Shown piece after piece: positions 27,801 through 37,806 of a DNA stretch of 64,000 nt. This DNA comes from Hetaerina americana. Its lineage: Eukaryota; Arthropoda; Insecta; Odonata; Calopterygidae. Positions within the stretch are counted from its first letter, which is position 1; every line of letters begins with the position of its first letter. The position numbers were made by a program, and so were the translations under genes. Below the pieces are notes generated by a model, which saw only the letters and a program-made list of their open reading frames with translations, was not told the DNA's origin and searched no databases. The DNA lies in contig JAKTNV010000162.1 of NCBI GenBank assembly GCA_022747635.1, positions 1 to 64,000 on the forward strand, written 5' to 3'.

Positions 27801-28919
27801 GTATTCAAGGTGTGTATTGTTGTTCATTTTCATCAAATAAAAAAATTAAACCCAGAATGTGTCCTGAAAGACAATAAATGATCATAAAAGATGCTTCAGC
27901 CCAGGTGTTAATGTTACTAAAAGAGCCCAAATTTCTAAAAATATTGCGAAAAACAACAATCTTCTTTTTTAGAGTGAATGTTTTAGGTGTTTAGAAGGCA
28001 TTTATTTCATTTTTAGAAAATTTAATTTTTCACATTTTTCCATGAAAAGTGCCAATACCCCCCCCTTTGGGTTCTAGGTGAAAATCTCACTCGACACAAA
28101 TCAAACAAAAATGTTTCCATGGTGTGTGTTGTTGTTCATTTTCATCAAATAAACAAAATAAAACACAGAATTAATCCTGAAAGACAAGAAATGAGCATAA
28201 AAGATGCTTCAGCACAAGTGTTAATGTTACTAAAAGAGCCCAAATTTCTAAAAATATTGCGAAAAACTACAATCTTCTGTTTTAGAGTGAATGTTTGAGG
28301 TGTTTAGAAGGCATTTATTTCATTTTTAGAAAATTTAATTTTTCACATTTTTCCATGAAAAGTGCCAATGCCCCCCCCTTTGGGTTCTAGGTGAAAATCT
28401 CACTGGACACAAATCAAACAAAAATGTTTGCATGGTGTGTGTTGTTGTTCATTTTCAACAAATATACAAAATAAAACCCAGAATTAATCCTGAAAGACAT
28501 GAAATGAGCATAAAAGATGCTTCAGCGAAAGTGTTAATTTTACTAAAAGAGCCAAAATTTCTAAAAATATTGCGAAAAACAACAATCTTCTGTTTTAGAG
28601 TGAATGTTTGAGGTGTTAAGAAGGCATTTATTTCATTTTTAGAAAATTTAATTTTTAACATTTTTCCATGAAAAGTGCCAATACCCCCCCCCTTTGGGTT
28701 CTAGGTGAAAATCTCACCTGACACAAATCAAACAAAAATGTATCCAAGGTGTGTATTGTTGTTCATTTTCATCAAATAAACAAAATAAAACCCAGAATTA
28801 ATCTTGAAAGACAAGAAATGAGCATAAAAGTTGCTTCAGCCCAGGTGTTAATGTTACTAAAAGAGCCCAAATTTCTAAAAATAATGCGAAAAACAACAAT
28901 CTTCTGTTTTAGAGTGAAT

Positions 28920-31430
28920 GTTTGAGGTGTTTAGAAGGCATTTCATTCATTTTTAGAAAATTTAATTTTTCACATTTTTCCATGAAAAGTGCCAATACAC
29001 CCCTTTGGGTTCTAGGTGAAAATCTCACTCGACACAAATGATACAAAAATGTTTCCATGGTGTGTATTGTTGTTCATTTTCATCAAATAAACAAAATAAA
29101 ACCCAGAATGAATCCTGAAAGACAATAAAAGATCATAAAAGATGCTTCAGCCCAAGTGTTAATGTTACTAAAAGAGCCCAAATTTCTAAAAATATTGCGA
29201 AAAACAACAATCTTCTGTTTTAGAGTGAATGTTTGAGGTGTTTAGAAGGCATTAATTTCATTTTTAGAAAATTTAATTTTTCACATTTTTCCATGAAAAG
29301 TGCCAATACCCCCCCTTTGGGTTCTAGGTGAAAATCTCACTCGACACAAATCAAACAAAAATGTTTCCATGGTGTGTATTGTTGTTCATTTTCATCAAAT
29401 AAACAAAATAAAACCCAGAATTAATCTTGAAGGACAAGAAATGAGCATAAAAGTTGCTTCAGCGAAAGTGTTAATGTTACTAAAAGAGCCCAAATTTCTA
29501 AAAATATTACGAAAAACAACAATCTTCTGTTTTAGAGTGAATGTTTGAGGTGTTTAGAAGGCATTTATTTCATTTTTAGAAAATTTAATTTTTCACATTT
29601 TTCCATGAAAAGTGCCCCCCCTTTGGGTTCTAGGTGAAAATCTCACTCGACACAAATCAAACAAAAATGTATCCAAGATGTGTATTGTTGTTCATTTTCA
29701 TCAAATAAACAAAATAAAACCCAGAATGTGTCCTGAAAGACAATAAATGATCATAAAAGATGCTTCAGCCCAGGTGTTAATGTTACTAAAAGAGCCCAAA
29801 TTTCTAAAAATATTGCGAAAAACAACAATCTTCTTTTTTAGAGTGAATGTTTTAGGTGTTTAGAAGGCATTTATTTCATTTTTAGAAAATTTAATTTTTC
29901 ACATTTTTCCATGAAAAGTGCCAATACCCCCCCCTTTGGGTTCTAGGTGAAAATCGCACTCGACACAAATCAAACAAAAATGTTTCCATGGTGTGTATTG
30001 TTGTTCATTTTCATCAAATAAACAAAATAAAACACAGAATTAATCCTGAAAGACAAGAAATGAGCATAAAAGATGCTTCAGCGCAAGTGTTAATGTTACT
30101 AAAAGAGCCCAAATTTCTAAAAATATTGCGAAAAACAACAATCTTCTGTTTTAGAGTGAATGTTTGAGATGTTTAGAAGGCATTTATTTCATTTTTAGAA
30201 AATTTAATTTTTCACATTTTTCCATGAAAAGTGCCAATGCCCCCCCCTTTGGGTTCTAGGTGAAAATCTCACTGGACACAAATCAAACAAAAATGTTTGC
30301 ATGGTGTGTGTTGTTGTTCATTTTCAACAAATATACAAAATAAAACCCAGAATTAATCCTGAAAGACATGAAATGAGCATAAAAGATGCTTCAGCGAAAG
30401 TGTTAATTTTACTAAAAGAGCCCAAATTTCTAAAAATATTGCGAAAAACAACAATCTTCTGTTTTAGAGTGAATAATTGAGGTGTTTAGAAGGCATTTAT
30501 TTAATTTTTATAAAATTTTATTTTTTACTTTTTTCAATGAAAAGTGCCAATACCCCCCCCCCTTTGGGTTCTAGGTGAAAATCTCACTCGACACAAATCA
30601 AACAAAAATGTATCCAAGGTGTGTATTGTTGTTCATTTTCATCAAATAAACAAAATAAAACCCAGAATTTATCTTGAAGGACAAGAAATGAGCATAAAAG
30701 TTGCTTCAGAGAAAGTGTTAATGTTACTAAAAGAGCCCAAATTTCTAAAAATATTGCGAAAAACAACAATCTTCTGTTTTAGAGTGAATGTTTGAGGGGT
30801 TTAGAAGGCATTTATTTCATTTTTAGAAAATTCAATTTTTCACATTTTTCCATGAAAAGTGCCAATACCCCCCCTTTGGGATCTAGGTGAAAATCTCACT
30901 CGACACAAATCAAACAAAAATGTATCCAAGGTGTGTATTGTTGTTCATTTTCATCAAATAAACAAAATAAAACCCAGAATGTGTCCTGAAAGACAATAAA
31001 TGATCATTAAAGATGCTTCAGCCCAGGTGTTAATGTTACTAAAAGAGCCCAAATTTCTAAAAATATTGCGAAAAACAACAATCTTCTGTTTTAGAGTGAA
31101 TGTTTGAGGTGTTTAGAAGGCATTTATTTCATTTTTAGAAAATTTAATTTTTCACATTTTTCCATGAAAAGTGCCAATACTAGTGCCCTTTGGGTTCTAG
31201 GTGAAAATCTCGATCGACACAAATCAAACAAAAATGTATCCAAGGTGTGTATTGTTGTTCATTTTCATCAAATAAACAAAATAAAACACAGAATTAATCC
31301 TGAAAGACAAGAAATGAGCATAAAAGATGCTTCAGCGCAAGTGTTAATGTTACTAAAAGAGCCCAAATTTCTAAAAATATTGCGAAAAACAACAATCTTC
31401 TGTTTTAGAGTGAATGTTTGAGGTGTTAGG
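28920..31430 (+). repeat. Satellite A higher-order block, copy 4
   Basis: Has all the diagnostic monomers of copy 2 in the same order: CAATACACCCC near 28995, GGCATTAATTTC near 29250, the AAAAGTGCCCCCCC monomer near 29610, GAATAATTGAGG near 30472, GGGATCTAGG near 30880 and ACTAGTGCCC near 31180. The offset to copy 2 is about 9680 bp (31 monomers). A few monomers are swapped to another variant, such as AATTTATCTTG near 30667, which suggests local conversion. Confidence 0.8.
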
Positions 31431-33435
31431 AAGGCATTTATTTTATTTTTAGAAAATTTAATTTTTCACATTTTTCCATGAAAAGTGCCAATACCCCCCC
31501 CTTTGGGTCCTAGGTGAAAATCTCACTCGACACAAATCAAACAAAAATGTTTCCATGGTGTGTATTGTTGTTCATTTTCAACAAATATACAAAATAAAAC
31601 CCAGAATTAATATTGAAAGCATGAAATGAGCATAAAAGATGCTTCAGCGAAAGTGTTAATTTTACTAAAAGAGCCCAAATTTCTAAAAATATTGCGAAAA
31701 ACAACAATCTTCTGTTTTAGAGTGAATGTTTGAGGTGTTTAGAAGGCATTTATTTCATTTTTAGAAAATTTAATTTTTCACATTTTTCCATGAAAAGTGC
31801 CAATACCCCCCCCTTTGGGTCCTAGGTGAAAATCTCACTGGTCACAAATCAAACAAAAATGTTTCCATGGTGTGTTTTGTTGTTCATTTTCAACAAATAT
31901 ACAAAATAAAACCCAGAATTAATCTTGAAGGACAAGAAATGAGCATAAAAGTTGCTTCAGCGAAAGTGTTAATGTTACTAAAAGAGCCCAAATTTCTAAA
32001 AATATTGCGAAAAACAACAATCTTCTGTTTTAGAGTGAATGTTTGAGGTGTTTAGAAGGCATTTATTTCATTTTTAGAAAATTTAATTTTTCACATTTTT
32101 CCATGAAAAGTGCCAATACCCCCCCCTTTGGGTCCTAGGTGAAAATCTCACTCGACACAAATCAAACAAAAATGTATCCAAGGTGTGTATTGTTGTTCAT
32201 TTTCATCAAATAAAAAAATTAAACCCAGAATGTGTCCTGAAAGACAATAAATGATCATAAAAGATGCTTCAGCCCAGGTGTTAATGTTACTAAAAGAGCC
32301 CATATTTCTAAAAATATTGCGAAAAACAACAATCTTCTGTTTTAGAGTGAATGTTTGAGGTGTTTAGAAGGCATTTATTTCATTTTTAGAAAATTTAATT
32401 TTTCACATTTTTCCATGAAAAGTGCCAATACCCCCCCCTTTGGGTTCTAGGTGAAAATCTCACTCGACACAAATCAAACAAAAATGTTTCCATGGTGTGT
32501 ATTGTTGTTCATTTTCATCAAATAAACAAAATAAAACACAGAATTAATCCTGAAAGACAAGAAATGAGCATAAAAGATGCTTCAGCACAAGTGTTAATGT
32601 TACTAAAAGAGCCCAAATTTCTAAAAATATTGCGAAAAACAACAATCTTCTGTTTTAGAGTGAATGTTTGAGGTGTTTAGAAGGCATTTATTTCATTTTT
32701 AGAAAATTTAATTTTTCACATTTTTCCATGAAAAGTGCCAATGCCCCCCCCTTTGGGTTCTAGGTGAAAATCTCACTGGACACAAATCAAACAAAAATGT
32801 TTGCATGGTGTGTGTTGTTGTTCATTTTCAACAAATATACAAAATAAAACCCAGAATTAATCCTGAAAGACATGAAATGAGCATAAAAGATGCTTCAGCG
32901 AAAGTGTTAATTTTACTAAAAGAGCCCAAATTTCTAAAAATATTGCGAAAAACAACAATCTTCTGTTTTAGAGTGAATGTTTGAGGTGTTAAGAAGGCAT
33001 TTATTTCATTTTTAGAAAATTTAATTTTTCACATTTTCCATGAAAAGTGCCAATACCCCCCCCTTTGGGTCCTAGGTGAAAATCTCACTGAACACAAATC
33101 AAACAAAAATGTTTCCATGGTGTGTATTGTTGTTCATTTTCAACAAATATACAAAATAAAACCCAGAATTAATATTGAAAGCATGAAATGAGCATAAAAG
33201 ATGCTTCAGCGAAAGTGTTAATTTTACTAAAAGAGCCCAAATTTCTAAAAATATTGCGAAAAACAACAATCTTCTGTTTTAGAGTGAATGTTTGAGGTGT
33301 TTAGAAGGCATTTATTTCATTTTTAGAAAATTTAATTTTTTACATTTTTCCATGAAAAGTGCCAATACCCCCCCCCTTTGGGTTCTAGGTGAAAATCTCA
33401 CTCGACACAAATCAAACAAAAATGTTATATATAAC

Positions 33436-35477
33436 TATTCGTTAACGGCGAATATTTTCAATGGACCCGACTGCCCATGGGGCACGCCCTAGCACCGGCA
33501 ATCATGCAGAGATGGGCGCGGGCGGTGGCACAAGAAATTCACCATAAGTTTCGCGTGCCGATGATCGCCTACTTGGACGACTGGTTGCTCGTTCTCCACC
33601 CACATGGTCCTCATCCAGTTAATGATATCATTCAATTTCTGACCACAGACCTAGGCATCTCCTTAAACTTGGGAAAAAGCGTGCTCATACCCACCACACG
33701 CATCAAGTATTTGGGGGTGAACATTGATACCTCGAACAGGCAACTGTCACTCACTAAAGGAAGTCTCGCCCGGGCAAGGTACATTTTGGATGTCATTCCC
33801 CGGCTTCGCCGGAAAGACTTTCCCAAGGCTCTCGGGTTCATTTCGTGGTGCGCCTACATACTCCGCCTCCCATATTTTCTCATGACGGACCTCGCCCGTA
33901 GACAAGTCGCATGGGCAGAAGAGCTATGGGAGGCGGGAGTGTGGGCCAAGGCGCGGTACTTTAACAATTTCAGTACTCAGATGGATGTCTTTACGGATGC
34001 AACACCATTCCAGGCGGCTTGGACGATCCCACAACTACAAGTCACCGAAATTTGGGCCTTCGACAAAGATCTACCAATTCTAGAGGCAGAGGGCTATGCA
34101 GCCCTAATGGGGCTGACCCATGCTTTAGAAATATGCCCTACTTACTGCAATATAAATATGTATACCGATAATATGAATGTTTTGCATACCATGTTAAAAG
34201 GCAAAGGATTGTTATTTAATAATGCCGAATTGAAAAGTTTGTACATAAATACAATAAAGGAACAGTCACAAGTTGTGACCTGGCAGTACATCTCCACCAC
34301 CGAAAATCCGGCCGATCGTCCGTCTCGGACCGTCCTTCCTCCCTATGCCAGATCGGCCGCCGATTCGGCGGTCGGATGGATATATAGGAGGGACGAAGCC
34401 TGAGGCGGCAGTCGGTTGGAAATTATTGGTGTGGAGGTGTGCTGCCAGATCTCTGGAGAGAGATCTGGCAGCACACCTCCACACCAATAATTTCCAACCG
34501 ACTGCCGCCTCAGGCTTCGTCCCTCCTATATATCCATCCGACCGCCGAATCGGCGGCCGATCTGGCATAGGGAGGAAGGACGGTCCGAGACGGACGATCG
34601 GCCGGATTTTCGGTGGTGGAGATGTACTGCCAGGTCACAACTTGTGACTGTTCCTTTATTGTAATTATGTACAAACTTTTCAATTCGGCATTATTAAATA
34701 ACAATCCTTTGCCTTTTAACATGGTATGCAAAACATTCATATTATCGGTATACATATTTATATTGCAGTAAGTAGGGCATATTTCTAAAGCATGGGTCAG
34801 CCCCATTAGGGCTGCATAGCCCTCTGCCTCTAGAATTGGTAGATCTTTGTCGAAGGCCCAAATTTCGGTGACTTGTAGTTGTGGGATCGTCCAAGCCGCC
34901 TGGAATGGTGTTGCATCCGTAAAGACATCCATCTGAGTACTGAAATTGTTAAAGTACCGCGCCTTGGCCCACACTCCCGCCTCCCATAGCTCTTCTGCCC
35001 ATGCGACTTGTCTACGGGCGAGGTCCGTCATGAGAAAATATGGGAGGCGGAGTATGTAGGCGCACCACGAAATGAACCCGAGAGCCTTGGGAAAGTCTTT
35101 CCGGCGAAGCCGGGGAATGACATCCAAAATGTACCTTGCCCGGGCGAGACTTCCTTTAGTGAGTGACAGTTGCCTGTTCGAGGTATCAATGTTCACCCCC
35201 AAATACTTGATGCGTGTGGTGGGTATGAGCACGCTTTTTCCCAAGTTTAAGGAGATGCCTAGGTCTGTGGTCAGAAATTGAATGATATCATTAACTGGAT
35301 GAGGACCATGTGGGTGGAGAACGAGCAACCAGTCGTCCAAGTAGGCGATCATCGGCACGCGAAACTTATGGTGAATTTCTTGTGCCACCGCCCGCGCCCA
35401 TCTCTGCATGATTGCCGGTGCTAGGGCGTGCCCCATGGGCAGTCGGGTCCATTGAAAATATTCGCCGTTAACGAATA
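33436..35477. repeat. 2.04-kb near-perfect palindrome, arms about 1,019 bp, 4-nt loop
   Basis: Base x pairs with base 68913-x. The left arm is 33436-34454, the right arm 34459-35477, and the loop is GGAG at 34455-34458. Checking both ends, the centre and the coding frames shows no indel. The one substitution I found lies near 34250 and its partner near 34663; it changes Asn to Ile in the encoded protein. The right-arm sequence continues to 35940 without a partner. Such a structure can form a very long hairpin. It could be a real inverted duplication or a fold-back artefact of library preparation or assembly. Confidence 0.95.
33438..34403 (+). pseudogene. RT/RNase H polyprotein fragment, left copy (lacks RT N-terminal half)
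   Basis: The reading frame is open from the left edge of the palindrome (codons for FVNGEYFQW...) to a TGA at 34401. It corresponds to residues 177-497 of the longer right copy. It keeps the RT segment with LPMG, the catalytic YLDD box, the connection region, and an RNase H domain with FTDATP, LEAEGYAAL, MYTDN and NPADRPSR, so all four acidic RNase H positions look present. RT motif A is missing because the copy is truncated at 33436. The Met at 33477 lies inside the LPMG motif and is not a genuine start. Its product could not be a working RT. Confidence 0.88.
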
Positions 35478-35940
35478 TGCCGTAGAAATGTCTGTGGGAA
35501 GGGTGAATGGGTATTTGCCAGAATGCATCCTTAAGATCCAGTTTGATAAGGAGGGAGCCGTCTGGGATCGTTTCAAGTGCCTTAGCGGCGTCCTTGAGTG
35601 TAAATTTTGGCTTATTATAAAACTTTGTCCAATCGGACAGATCCTGAATAATTCGAATACCCCCTGATGCCTTTGGAATCGCGATCAGGGGAAAAGCACA
35701 GGAAGGCCTGGCCATCGCCAGCACACCTCGTTGGACTAAATTATTTACCCAATGCAAGATCTCGGGGTTTACCCGAGTCGGTTTGAAGACATATGGTGCC
35801 GCTGTTGGTTTTGCGAGGTTAGCTCCCTCCGCAAATAGTTGCCTTACTGATGCATTTTGATATGGGTAGTTAGAGGCCGTAGGAAATAAGGGAATTTCTA
35901 CGTATTCGCCTGCCTCATGGACTTGGGCACCTGGTTGCTC
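34510..35940 (-). pseudogene. RT/RNase H polyprotein fragment, right copy (5'-truncated, otherwise open)
   Basis: An open frame of about 476 element codons ends at a TGA (34510-34512). The frame happens to run another 21 codons upstream into satellite A, so the ATG at 36003 is fortuitous. Counting from that ATG, the RT fingers show IPKASGGIRIIQDLS (109-123), motif A LDLKDAF (155-161), TRLPMGHALAP (186-196), YLDD (221-224) and IKYLGV (265-270). RNase H shows FTDATP (361-366), LEAE (391-394), YTDN (418-421) and NPADRPSR (466-473). No protease, integrase, tyrosine recombinase or gag is visible. The motif set DATP plus NPADxPSR resembles hepadnavirus-type RNase H, and therefore insect hepadnavirus-related retroelements, more than Ty3/gypsy. 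A DIRS-like RT (also YLDDWL) is the main alternative. RT/RNase H identity is secure; lineage is an inference. Confidence 0.88.
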
Positions 35941-35941
35941 G

Positions 35942-37805
35942 CCCCCCCTTTGGGTTCTAGGTGAAAATCTCACTCGACACAAATCAAACAAAAATGTTTC
36001 CATGGTGTGTATTGTTGTTCATTTTCATCAAATAAACAAAATAAAACCCAGAATTAATATTGAAGGACAAGAAATGAGCATAAAAGTTGCTTCAGCGAAA
36101 GTGTTAATGTTACTAAAAGAGCCCACATTTCTAAAAATATTGCGAAAAACAACAATCTTCTGTTTTAGAGTGAATGTTTGAGGTGTTTAGAAGGCATTTA
36201 TTTCATTTTTAGAAAATTTAATTTTTCACATTTTTCCATGAAAAGTGCCAATACCCCCCCCTTTGGGTTCTAGGTGAAAATCTCACTCGACACAAATCAA
36301 CCAAAAATGTATCCAAGGTGTGTATTGTTGTTCATTTTCATCAAATAAACAAAATAAAACCCAGAATGTGTCCTGAAAGACAATAAATGATCATAAAAGA
36401 TGCTTCAGCCCAGGTGTTAATGTTACTAAAAGAGCCCAAATTTCTAAAAATATTGCGAAAAACAACAATCTTCTTTTTTAGAGTGAATGTTTTAGGTGTT
36501 TAGAAGGCATTTATTTCATTTTTAGAAAATTTAATTTTTCACATTTTTCCATGAAAAGTGCCAATGCCCCCCCCTTTGGGTTCTAGGTGAAAATCTCACT
36601 GGACACAAATCAAACAAAAATGTTTGCATGGTGTGTGTTGTTGTTCATTTTCAACAAATATACAAAATAAAACCCAGAATTAATCCTGAAAGACATGAAA
36701 TGAGCATAAAAGATGCTTCAGCGAAAGTGTTAATTTTACTAAAAGAGCCCAATTTTCTAAAAATATTGCGAAAAACAACAATCTTCTGTTTTAGAGTGAA
36801 TGTTTGAGGTGTTTATAAGGCATTTATTTCATTTTTAGAAAATTTAATTTTTCACATTTTTCCATGAAAAGTGCCAATGCCCCCCCCTTTGGGTTCTAGG
36901 TGAAAATCTCACTCGACACAAATCAAACAAAAATGTTTCCATGGTGTGTATTGTTGTTCATTTTCATCAAATAAACAAAATAAAACCCAGAATTAATCTT
37001 GAAAGACAAGAAATGAGCATAAAAGTTGCTTCAGCGAAAGTGTTAATGTTACTAAAAGAGCCCAAATTTCTAAAAATATTGCGAAAAACAACAATCTTCT
37101 GTTTTAGAGTGAATGTTTGAGGTGTTTAGAAGGCATTTATTTCATTTTTAGAAAATTTAATTTTTCACATTTTTCCATGAAAAGTGCCAATACCCCCCCC
37201 CTTTGGGTTCAAGGTGAAAATCTCACTCGACACAAATCAAACAAAAATGTATCCAAGGTGTGTATTGTTGTTCATTTTCATCAAATAAACAAAATAAAAC
37301 ACAGAATTAATCCTGAAAGACAAGAAATGAGCATAAAAGATGCTTCAGCGCAAGTGTTAATGTTACTAAAAGAGCCCAAATTTCTAAAAATATTGCGAAA
37401 AACAACAATCTTCTGTTTTAGAGTGAAGGTTTGAGGTGTTTAGAAGGCATTTATTTCATTTTTAGAAAATTTAATTTTTCACATTTTTCCATGAAAAGTG
37501 CCAATGCCCCCCCCTTTGGGTTCTAGGTGAAAATCTCAGTTGACACAAATCAAAAAAAAATGTATCCAAGTTGTGTATTGTTGTTCATTTTCATCAAATA
37601 AACAAAATAAATCCCAGAATGTATCCTGAAAGACAATAAATGATCATAAAAGATGCTTCAGCCCAGGTGTTAATGTTACTAAAAGAGCCCAAATTTCTAA
37701 AAATATTGCGAAAAACAACAATCTTCTGTTTTAGAGTGAATGTTTGAGGTGTTTAGAAGGCATTTATTTCATTTTTAGAAAATTTAATTTTTATATTTTT
37801 CCATG
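35942..37805 (+). repeat. Satellite A, distal block (about six monomers)
   Basis: The array resumes in the same orientation after the palindromic insertion, entering at the C-tract. It runs for six monomers to TTTTTCCATGA, where LINE sequence starts. The last monomer has a small change (TTTTTATATTTTTCC) just before the junction. No satellite A occurs beyond this point. Confidence 0.95.
36171..36483 (+). repeat. Representative satellite A monomer (313 bp)
   Basis: Counted from TGAATGTTTG to the base before the next TGAATGTTTT. The following monomers start at 36484, 36797, 37110, 37424 and 37737, giving spacings of 313, 313, 313, 314 and 313 bp. The spread comes largely from the C-tract. The phase chosen is arbitrary. 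Confidence 0.9.
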
Positions 37806-37806
37806 A

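Larger units (their letters stand above)
1..33425 (+). repeat. Satellite A tandem array, main block
   Basis: This is a head-to-tail array of an AT-rich monomer of about 312-313 bp, roughly 107 copies, all in the same orientation. Landmarks recur in fixed order in each copy: GAATGTTTGAGGTGTTTAG, a T-rich stretch, CCATGAAAAGTGCCAATA, a C-tract of variable length followed by TTTGGG, CTAGGTGAAAATCTCAC, ACACAAATCAAACAAAAATG, GTTGTTCATTTTC, a variable middle, and CTAAAAATATTGCGAAAAAC. Variants differ at fixed sites, for example TTTGCATGG, TTTCCATGG or TATCCAAGG, and CATCAAATAAAC or AACAAATATAC. They are interspersed in higher-order blocks. The C-tract varies from 4 to about 13. One frame is open for up to 105 codons in many copies, but C-tract length changes break it in others and most differences between copies change residues, so I do not call genes here. 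I see no non-satellite sequence in the block. Confidence 0.97.
33426..35941. mobile_element. Inverted pair of RT/RNase H retroelement fragments inside satellite A
   Basis: Non-satellite DNA, visibly richer in GC, interrupts satellite A. It consists of two copies of the 3' part of one retroelement facing each other. The left copy runs from about 33436 to the centre. The right copy, on the minus strand, extends about 460 bp further toward the element's 5' side, to about 35940. Satellite A stops after AAACAAAAATGTT at 33425 and resumes at the C-tract near 35942, so about 57 bp of satellite phase is present on both sides. I see no short, classical target-site duplication. About 10 bp at the left edge (ATATATAACT) match neither the satellite nor the element. 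Confidence 0.9.

Noticed and set aside
33477..33479. ATG at 33477 as a translation start
   Set aside because: It encodes the Met of the internal LPMG motif; the same frame is open upstream to the palindrome edge.
2060..33492. Dozens of 60-105 codon ORFs on both strands of satellite A
   Set aside because: They repeat with the monomer, many begin at TTG or within the array, C-tract changes break them, and variants are mostly amino-acid changing. They are shadows of one repeated sequence, not a gene family.
34266..34647. Two mirrored 100-codon ORFs over the palindrome centre
   Set aside because: They are antisense or out-of-frame reads of the RNase H end and 3' UTR, and mirror each other because of the palindrome.
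35941..36003. ATG at 36003 as the start of the RT/RNase H protein
   Set aside because: The first 21 codons lie in satellite A; the frame continues there only by chance, so the element copy is simply truncated.
1..37805. CRISPR array
   Set aside because: The repeat unit is about 312 bp with no unique spacers; it is satellite DNA of a eukaryote.
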